This document shows positions 1 to 3,997 of a DNA stretch of 8,298 nucleotides, one piece after another. The position numbers and the translations under genes are program-made. The stretch covers positions 1-8,298 of the forward strand of contig JALSRY010000633.1 in assembly GCA_026984555.1 (NCBI GenBank), written 5' to 3'. How positions within the stretch are numbered: the stretch's first letter is position 1; each line of letters begins with the position of its first letter. The stretch comes from Phycisphaerae bacterium. Its GTDB lineage: Bacteria > Planctomycetota > Phycisphaerae > UBA1845 > Fen-1342. A model generated the notes under the pieces. That model searched no databases. It had not been told where the DNA came from and saw only the letters and a program-made list of their open reading frames with translations.

Positions 1-1
1 C

Positions 2-160
2 ACAACGTCCCACCGCACCGCTGCCGGGTCGAGCCTTCTCCCCCGGGGCGCGGCCACGCCGGCGGAAACGGCTGACGTGCCCCCGGTGCCCGCCGTCCGG
101 GAGGTACCGGCGGGGCGCCGAGCCGGGAAACCGCTCGTCGAATCGACGCCCGGGCGTTAA
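2..160 (+). CDS. possible 3' end of an upstream gene (partial, unrecognised)
   Basis: The second forward frame is open from the window edge to a TAA at 158-160, giving a 52-residue C-terminal tail rich in Pro, Ala, Arg, Val and Glu. By hand count about 81% of third positions are G or C, against about 77% at first and 73% at second positions. That order is normal for coding DNA in a high-GC genome but weak evidence over so short a stretch. No domain or motif is recognisable. It ends about 27 bases before the pseudopilin start, so the two could be co-transcribed. It could equally be a chance open frame in GC-rich intergenic DNA. Confidence 0.35.
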   Translation, partial: TTSHRTAAGSSLLPRGAATPAETADVPPVPAVREVPAGRRAGKPLVESTPGR

Positions 161-187
161 GATATGTAGGATGGAGTGGGTGGTTTC

Positions 188-1159
188 ATGATGCGTGCAT
201 TTCTTCGGCGAACAGGCCGGGCCTCGCAACCACAACCGACCCCGCCGGTGATGAGGGCGGAGCCGCGCGACGAGAGGCTTTCGACGCCTCCCGCCGAACA
301 TACCCCGTCGTTCACGCTGATCGAGCTGCTGGTGGTGGTCGCGATCATCGCGCTGCTGATTTCGATCCTGCTGCCGTCGATGAAGCTGGCCCGCCAGAAG
401 GCCCAGACGGTCGCGTGCGCCTCCAACATGCGCCAGACGCTCCTGGCGTTGACGATGTACCAGGCGGACTACCGCGGCAGCCTCCCACCCAATGCCTGGA
501 GCGAAGCGGCCTGGTACGTTCCCAAACGCGACCTGTGGTTCTACAAGCTCGTGCCCCGCTATCTCAACGATCCCGGCGCCCTGGTCTGCCCCGGCGACCC
601 TTTCCGCGACCAGTTCGACTTCGAAGCCGTCTTTCGCGGCCGTCCCCACTCCAACGGACGCGTCGCCTCCTGCGGCTGGGGACTCAACTACCTGCTCCGG
701 CATTTTGCCGAGCCGTACTCGTTCAATATCGAGAAGTACCCGCCGGCGCGCCCGCGTGAGACCATCCTGCTGGCCGAGGTCGGCCCGGACGATGCGATTC
801 GGCTGACGAGTGCGTACGGCGGCGGCGGGGCGGCGACGCCGTGGCGTGACGCCGGCCGACTGGTCTGGGACGACGGCGCCCGGGCCTGGTACGCCAACAA
901 ACCCACGTGGCTCACGGCACGCCACGTCGGCGGAATCAACATGGCCTCGATGGAAAACGCCGTCAAATGGGTGCCGACACGCCGCATCCTCGAATCACCC
1001 ATCGAAGCCGTCTACGACGTCGGACATCCGCTCGGCGACTGCAAGGGCGGCGACTGCTACTTCTGCAACTACCACCCCTATTCCGACGCCACGCATTACA
1101 ATTTTTCGCGATCCAAGATGTACTGGTGGACCGGACCGATGCCCCACTACCCCCGCTGA
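188..1159 (+). CDS. pseudopilin-like protein, prepilin N-terminal methylation domain with degenerate H-X9-DG module
   Basis: This predicted type II secretion or type IV pilus-like pseudopilin has 323 residues from ATG 188. A prepilin motif starts at Phe42 (FTLIELLVVVAIIALL): Phe at +1, Glu at +5 (Glu46), then a hydrophobic helix to about residue 66. Prepilin peptidase should cut between Ser41 and Phe42; Ser at -1 instead of the usual Gly is unusual but tolerated in some families. After the helix come SNMRQTLLALTMYQADYRG, a Cys-Pro-Gly-Asp segment near 134, GWGLNYLL near 163 and ETILLAEV near 191, which are landmarks of planctomycete-style pseudopilins. The C-terminal H-X9-DG motif is altered: His246 is followed nine residues later by Glu256-Asn257. 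The tail holds Cys285, Cys290 and Cys293. The start is uncertain: GTG 176, ATG 191 and ATG 251 are in frame, and ATG 251 would give a more usual 20-residue leader. GGAG at 173-176 lies 11 bases before ATG 188. Family call is firm; specific role unknown. Confidence 0.88.
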   Translation: MMRAFLRRTGRASQPQPTPPVMRAEPRDERLSTPPAEHTPSFTLIELLVVVAIIALLISILLPSMKLARQKAQTVACASNMRQTLLALTMYQADYRGSLPPNAWSEAAWYVPKRDLWFYKLVPRYLNDPGALVCPGDPFRDQFDFEAVFRGRPHSNGRVASCGWGLNYLLRHFAEPYSFNIEKYPPARPRETILLAEVGPDDAIRLTSAYGGGGAATPWRDAGRLVWDDGARAWYANKPTWLTARHVGGINMASMENAVKWVPTRRILESPIEAVYDVGHPLGDCKGGDCYFCNYHPYSDATHYNFSRSKMYWWTGPMPHYPR

Positions 1160-1169
1160 ACGCGACCCC

Positions 1170-1174
1170 GGGAG
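1170..1174 (+). promoter_or_regulatory. ribosome binding site deciding the GTG start at 1180
   Basis: GGGAG lies five bases before GTG 1180. This selects that GTG over the long in-frame extension back to ATG 907, which would overlap the pseudopilin gene in another frame and place a long unrelated stretch before the membrane helix. Confidence 0.6.
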
Positions 1175-1179
1175 TTCGC

Positions 1180-1632
1180 GTGACCCCAAGCACCAGACAA
1201 CCCACCCCACGCAAGAGCCTGCTGGCCACGGCGAGCATCGCGGCCATCCTGATACTCGCGGGCTGGATCGCCTTCTTCTCGGGCCGCGATCGTGTCAAGC
1301 CGCATACACGCAACGCCTTCGATTTTGTCGTCACCTGGCGGTGCCTGGCGTGCGGATACGAAGAATCCGCCCGCGCCGGTGTCGGGCCGCGCCGGTGCCC
1401 CCAGTGCAACAAGAATCAGCTCTACGTGTGCATTCGCCACGCCTGTCCCAAGCACGGCGTGTTCCCGGTCGCGTTCCAGTACGACACGCAAGGCAACCCC
1501 ATCAAGCTCAAGGTAGCCGACGGTCCGTGGGTGCCCTACGCCGACGAAGATTACAACGTCAACGCGCGGTGCCCGCGCTGCGGAGCGTTCATGATGCCCG
1601 TCGAGACACCCCGACCCGCCCCCCAGCATTAG
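1180..1632 (+). CDS. small membrane-anchored protein with four cysteine pairs (zinc-ribbon-like)
   Basis: This 150-residue protein is not a recognised family. A short basic N-terminus (residues 1-12) precedes one hydrophobic helix at about 13-33. The rest is soluble and carries eight cysteines in four pairs: Cys55/Cys58 (CLAC), Cys73/Cys76 (CPQC), Cys84/Cys89 (CIRHAC) and Cys131/Cys134 (CPRC). CxxC pairs separated by 15-50 residues are typical of zinc ribbons or rubredoxin-like metal sites, so one or two bound metals are inferred. Basic residues on both sides of the helix leave the topology unclear; an N-in, C-out signal anchor is slightly favoured. The gene begins 20 bases after the pseudopilin stop and has its own good ribosome binding site, so the two are probably one transcript. 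The preceding pseudopilin also ends in a Cys cluster, which hints at a shared function. A haem or redox role for CxxC is less likely because no CxxCH is present. Confidence 0.75.
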   Translation: MTPSTRQPTPRKSLLATASIAAILILAGWIAFFSGRDRVKPHTRNAFDFVVTWRCLACGYEESARAGVGPRRCPQCNKNQLYVCIRHACPKHGVFPVAFQYDTQGNPIKLKVADGPWVPYADEDYNVNARCPRCGAFMMPVETPRPAPQH

Positions 1633-1654
1633 CCCGCCTGCCACGCTGGCGGGC
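1632..1654. repeat. 7-bp inverted repeat overlapping the stop of the cysteine-pair gene
   Basis: GCCCGCC at 1632-1638 pairs perfectly with GGCGGGC at 1648-1654 across a nine-base spacer, and two more pairs (1640-1641 with 1645-1646) may form inside. It begins on the last base of the TAG stop. No T-run follows, so it is not a classic intrinsic terminator. It could be a 3'-end stabilising hairpin, a terminator without a U-tract, or a copy of a dispersed palindromic repeat. Confidence 0.55.
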
Positions 1655-1673
1655 ACCCGACGCCGCGACCGCC

Positions 1674-1689
1674 GGGGGAGCCAGCCCCC
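1674..1689. repeat. G5/C5 inverted repeat
   Basis: GGGGG at 1674-1678 pairs with CCCCC at 1685-1689 around a six-base loop (AGCCAG). It sits two bases before the next inverted repeat. Confidence 0.4.
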
Positions 1690-1691
1690 AT

Positions 1692-1717
1692 CGGCTTGCG
1701 CCGCCCGTTGCAAGCCG
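1692..1717. repeat. 8-bp perfect inverted repeat
   Basis: CGGCTTGC at 1692-1699 pairs perfectly with GCAAGCCG at 1710-1717 around a ten-base loop, with one further possible G-T pair outside. It has the longest uninterrupted stem in the intergenic region. No T-run follows. Confidence 0.5.
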
Positions 1718-1745
1718 GATGCGCGGCCGCCCCGTCCCGGCAACC

Positions 1746-1767
1746 CCCGCGCATCGCATGACGCGGG
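1746..1767. repeat. 6-bp inverted repeat
   Basis: CCCGCG at 1746-1751 pairs with CGCGGG at 1762-1767 around the ten-base loop CATCGCATGA. Confidence 0.4.
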
Positions 1768-1782
1768 ATAGCCGGCGGTCCG

Positions 1783-1792
1783 ACAACGTTGT
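1783..1792. repeat. perfect 10-bp palindrome ACAACGTTGT
   Basis: ACAACGTTGT is its own reverse complement and stands in the least GC-rich stretch of the intergenic region, next to GTATCATCTAG. A perfect palindrome in an otherwise GC-rich spacer could be an operator site. That is inference; no regulator is encoded in the window. Confidence 0.35.
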
Positions 1793-1810
1793 ATCATCTA
1801 GCTGTTGGTA

Positions 1811-1827
1811 GCCGGCCTGGAGCCGGC
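1811..1827. repeat. GCCGGC-CTGGA-GCCGGC inverted and direct repeat
   Basis: GCCGGC occurs at 1811-1816 and 1822-1827, separated by CTGGA. Because GCCGGC is self-complementary, the unit is both a direct repeat and a 6-bp hairpin with a five-base loop. This form is typical of short dispersed palindromic repeats in high-GC genomes, though other copies cannot be checked here. Confidence 0.45.
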
Positions 1828-1972
1828 AGAGGATGGGAGCTGCGTCCACATCCGGCGGCGACGTGTCGGCCAGCATGAAAAGGTCGTCGAGACTTGGAAA
1901 CACGCCCGGATTCCGCCCGCACGACGGGGGTTGGGCCCCAGCCGAACACGCGCAAGGTGTGAGGGTGGCCGG

Positions 1973-2009
1973 TATCGGCCCGCTCATCGCTCGCAGCGAC
2001 CAGCCGATA
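1973..2009. repeat. two-level stem-loop
   Basis: TATCGGC at 1973-1979 pairs perfectly with GCCGATA at 2003-2009. Inside it TCGCT at 1987-1991 pairs with AGCGA at 1995-1999 around CGC. An alternative local hairpin, GCCG-GTAT-CGGC, overlaps the left arm. Nested stems and a competing fold are what a structured leader RNA would look like, but no known riboswitch class is recognised. Confidence 0.4.
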
Positions 2010-2061
2010 GAATCGTTTTGTGGGCGGCCCGGCTGGCGGCGGGGTCGCACGCCGAGGTTTT

Positions 2062-2086
2062 GCGAGTGGCCCGGCCACGGGCTCGC
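2062..2086. repeat. 9-bp stem-loop with bulge upstream of the sulfatase-fold gene
   Basis: GCGAG (2062-2066) and CCCG (2070-2073) pair with CTCGC (2082-2086) and CGGG (2078-2081). The loop is GCCA and TGG bulges out on the left arm. An alternative fold, GTGGCC-C-GGCCAC, uses the same bases. It ends 37 bases before the ribosome binding site at 2124, so it may lie in the 5' leader of that mRNA or close off upstream transcription. Confidence 0.4.
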
Positions 2087-2123
2087 GCGGGTGTTGCAAG
2101 CGCGTAAGCGGGCCTGGTGACTG

Positions 2124-2129
2124 AAGGAG
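2124..2129 (+). promoter_or_regulatory. ribosome binding site fixing ATG 2135
   Basis: AAGGAG lies five bases before ATG 2135. In-frame GTG codons at 2117 and 2132 are upstream of this site or only two bases from it, so ATG 2135 is the likely start. Confidence 0.7.
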
Positions 2130-2134
2130 TCGTG

Positions 2135-3811
2135 ATGTCGTCGAACAGAACCACCGGGTCCGGTGGGATTTGCGCGACCGGTCGGACGATTGCGTGGTGG
2201 GTGACGCTGGCGGCCTGCGGACTGCTGTTGTCCGGGTGTCAGAAAAGCGCACCCGAGACGCAAACGGGAGCGAACGGAGCCACGCCGGCAAAATCCAAGC
2301 CGGCAATCCAGGCCGTGCTCCCCGAGGGCCAGCCACGCCCCAACGTGGTGTTCATCCTGGTCGACGCCCTGCGGGCGGATCGGCTGGGCGTCTACGGCAA
2401 CCGGGCCCGGCTGACGCCGACGATGGATTCACTCGCGGCCACGGGCGTGGTATTCGACCACTGCGAGTCGGCGGCGCCGTGGACGCTCCCCTCCGTCGCG
2501 ACGATTTTCACGTCGTACTACCCGGGCGTCCACAAGGCGAAGAGTTATCAGACGGTCCAGAAGATGGAAGACGGGCTCTCCGCCCGGCAATCCGTCCTCA
2601 GCGACGATTTCCAGACACTCGCCGAGGCCTTGCACGAGGCCGGCTACGAAACCGCGGGGTTCTGCGGCAACAAGTTCATCCGGGCCCCCTACGGCTTTGC
2701 GCAGGGGTTCGACCACTTCGACACGACGTTTGCCGAGAACACCGTCGCGGGCGCCAAGATCAACGCCGCCGCGATCAAGTGGATCGACAGCCGGCCCGAA
2801 CCGCACAAGCCGATGTTCCTGTACCTCCATTACATGGACGTACACGGGCCATACGACGCGGCGCCGAAGTTTCTCGATCCGCTGGTCAAGCGTGTCGAGG
2901 AGATGAAAGACAAGCACATGCTCACGCCCGCGGAGCTGCATCGGATGAATGCCTACCTGCGCAAGCCGCCGGCGAAAACGTCCGACCCGCAGCGCTACAA
3001 CCGCCTGAAGGCCTACCGCGAATACTGGGAGGCCCGCTATGACGCGGGCGTCGCCGAGGCGGATTTCTACCTCGGGCAGATGTTCGGCGCGCTCAAGAAA
3101 CGCGGACTGCTCGACAACACGCTGATCGTGCTGCTGGCCGACCACGGCGAGGCCCTGTGCGAACACGGCTTGTGGGAGCACGGCTATTCGCTTTATCAGA
3201 CCGACCTCCACGTGCCGCTCGTACTGCACTGGAAGGGCGTGCTGCCCGCGGGGATGCACGTTCGCCGACTGTGCAGCCTGATCGACGTGATGCCCACGCT
3301 GCTCGAACAGCTTCGCATCCAGCCCGGCGATCCGCAGATCCAGGGGCACTCGCTCGTGCCCTACATCACGGGCACGCTGCCCGACATGCCGGTGGAGCGC
3401 TTTGCCGAGGCGATCAAGGCCGGTCCGTACCAGTTTGCCGTGTTCGCCGACATGACCAAGCTGATTGTGACAGAGGTTCCCCCTCGGCGCATGCCCGATG
3501 GCACCCTGGCCCGGGTGGGGCTTCGTCGCCAACTGTTCAATCTCGCCACCGACCCCACGGAGAAATTCAATATCGCCGATCAGAACCGGGGGCAGGTCGA
3601 AATGATGACGAAACTGCTCCAGGCGATCGCAACGCAGAACAAGAACGCCAAGCCGCACGTAGTTCCCCAAAAGCGCCGCGTGGAACCGGAGACCATCCGC
3701 AAACTCGAGCAACTGGGCTACGCCGGCAGCAGCGAAGACGACCAGGACGAGCCAGCGCAAACGCCGCAAACGCGACCGTCGAGCGCTCCCGTCAAACCGC
3801 CGCAACCATAA
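2135..3811 (+). CDS. sulfatase-fold (AlkP superfamily) lipoprotein with Thr nucleophile
   Basis: This 558-residue protein is a predicted sulfatase-like hydrolase or transferase. An N-terminal signal ends in a lipobox, Leu32-Ser33-Gly34-Cys35, so it is probably an envelope lipoprotein. A low-complexity linker (36-66) leads into the catalytic domain: NVVFILVDALRADRLGVYG with metal ligand Asp77, APWTLPS with Thr117 where sulfatases carry the Cys/Ser that becomes formylglycine, YMDVHGPYD with Asp235 and His237, and ADHGEALCEHG with Asp336-His337. The Arg of the C-x-P-S-R sulfatase signature is Val121. Thr cannot be converted to formylglycine, so phospho-ester chemistry, as in Thr-using AlkP-superfamily members, is more likely than sulfate hydrolysis. 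The domain closes with EPETIRKLEQLGYAG, a common end for this subfamily, then an acidic and Pro/Gln-rich tail. The next two genes encode AlkP-superfamily enzymes of another branch. Superfamily is certain; substrate unknown. Confidence 0.92.
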   Translation: MSSNRTTGSGGICATGRTIAWWVTLAACGLLLSGCQKSAPETQTGANGATPAKSKPAIQAVLPEGQPRPNVVFILVDALRADRLGVYGNRARLTPTMDSLAATGVVFDHCESAAPWTLPSVATIFTSYYPGVHKAKSYQTVQKMEDGLSARQSVLSDDFQTLAEALHEAGYETAGFCGNKFIRAPYGFAQGFDHFDTTFAENTVAGAKINAAAIKWIDSRPEPHKPMFLYLHYMDVHGPYDAAPKFLDPLVKRVEEMKDKHMLTPAELHRMNAYLRKPPAKTSDPQRYNRLKAYREYWEARYDAGVAEADFYLGQMFGALKKRGLLDNTLIVLLADHGEALCEHGLWEHGYSLYQTDLHVPLVLHWKGVLPAGMHVRRLCSLIDVMPTLLEQLRIQPGDPQIQGHSLVPYITGTLPDMPVERFAEAIKAGPYQFAVFADMTKLIVTEVPPRRMPDGTLARVGLRRQLFNLATDPTEKFNIADQNRGQVEMMTKLLQAIATQNKNAKPHVVPQKRRVEPETIRKLEQLGYAGSSEDDQDEPAQTPQTRPSSAPVKPPQP

Positions 3812-3997
3812 CCCCCCGCACGACCGCGAGTCGTCCCGGGGCGAGGTGTGATGCCGCCGTACGCAGAAAGGAAGGCAACCGCCGTGTCCGCGAAACAGAA
3901 AACCATGCAAAACAGGAGGTACCGAGCGTCAGCGGAGCTGTGGCGTCGTTCGCTGGGGCGATTCGGGATCACGGTCCAACCGGTCGGAGCGTGCATC
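3812..3997. other. spacer or leader between the sulfatase-fold gene and the first COG3379-like gene
   Basis: If the downstream gene starts at GTG 3998, this is a 186-base untranslated stretch. Just after the TAA, ACGAC (3820-3824) pairs with GTCGT (3830-3834) and CCCC (3814-3817) with GGGG (3838-3841). This is a possible processing or attenuating hairpin without a T-run. A near-perfect ribosome binding site, AGGAGGT, lies at 3914-3920, but no ATG or GTG lies within a normal distance downstream. The frame of the downstream gene stays open back to GTG 3848, so part of this spacer could be coding; its codons (three AGG among 50, GC3 about 74%) look unlike the gene body. Confidence 0.45.
3986..3989 (+). 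promoter_or_regulatory. ribosome binding site supporting GTG 3998
   Basis: GGAG lies eight bases before GTG 3998, a normal spacing. Starting there makes the protein begin directly with a typical signal peptide. Confidence 0.5.

Larger units (their letters stand above)
1633..2134. other. long intergenic region rich in inverted repeats, no convincing gene
   Basis: These roughly 500 bases separate the pseudopilin unit from the AlkP-superfamily genes. Short frames are open on both strands (for example 1805-2107 forward and 1794-2336 reverse), but their translations are Arg-, Pro- and Gly-rich, lack motifs and have no good ribosome binding site. Several perfect inverted repeats lie here: 1632-1654, 1674-1689, 1692-1717, 1746-1767, 1783-1792, 1811-1827, 1973-2009 and 2062-2086. 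The region should hold the promoter of the downstream genes, but no convincing -35/-10 pair is visible. The least GC-rich part is 1783-1806, around GTTGTATCATCTAG. Confidence 0.6.

Noticed and set aside
136..156. Palindromes CGTCGA-A-TCGACG and CGCCCGGGCG just before the pseudopilin gene
   Set aside because: Both are short, made of GC-rich self-complementary words common in such DNA, and may lie in the end of a coding frame. No -35/-10 pair accompanies them, so an operator call is not supported.
907..1179. N-terminal extension of the cysteine-pair protein back to ATG 907
   Set aside because: It would lie wholly inside the pseudopilin gene in another frame; GTG 1180 has a good ribosome binding site and starts just before the membrane helix.
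1794..2336. 180-codon reverse frame, plus forward frames at 1805-2107 and 1833-2120, in the intergenic region
   Set aside because: Low-complexity Arg/Pro/Ala translations without motifs; the reverse frame starts inside the sulfatase-fold gene and the forward ones lack good ribosome binding sites. They cannot be fully excluded without homology data.
3812..3841. Intrinsic terminator after the sulfatase-fold gene
   Set aside because: The hairpin has an internal loop and no T-run follows; continued transcription into the next gene is more likely. It is described under the spacer only.
2429..3910. 493-codon open frame on the reverse strand
   Set aside because: It is antisense to the sulfatase-fold gene, whose conserved catalytic motifs prove the forward frame. 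The reverse frame is open because of high GC3 and its product is Arg/Val/His-rich with no motif.
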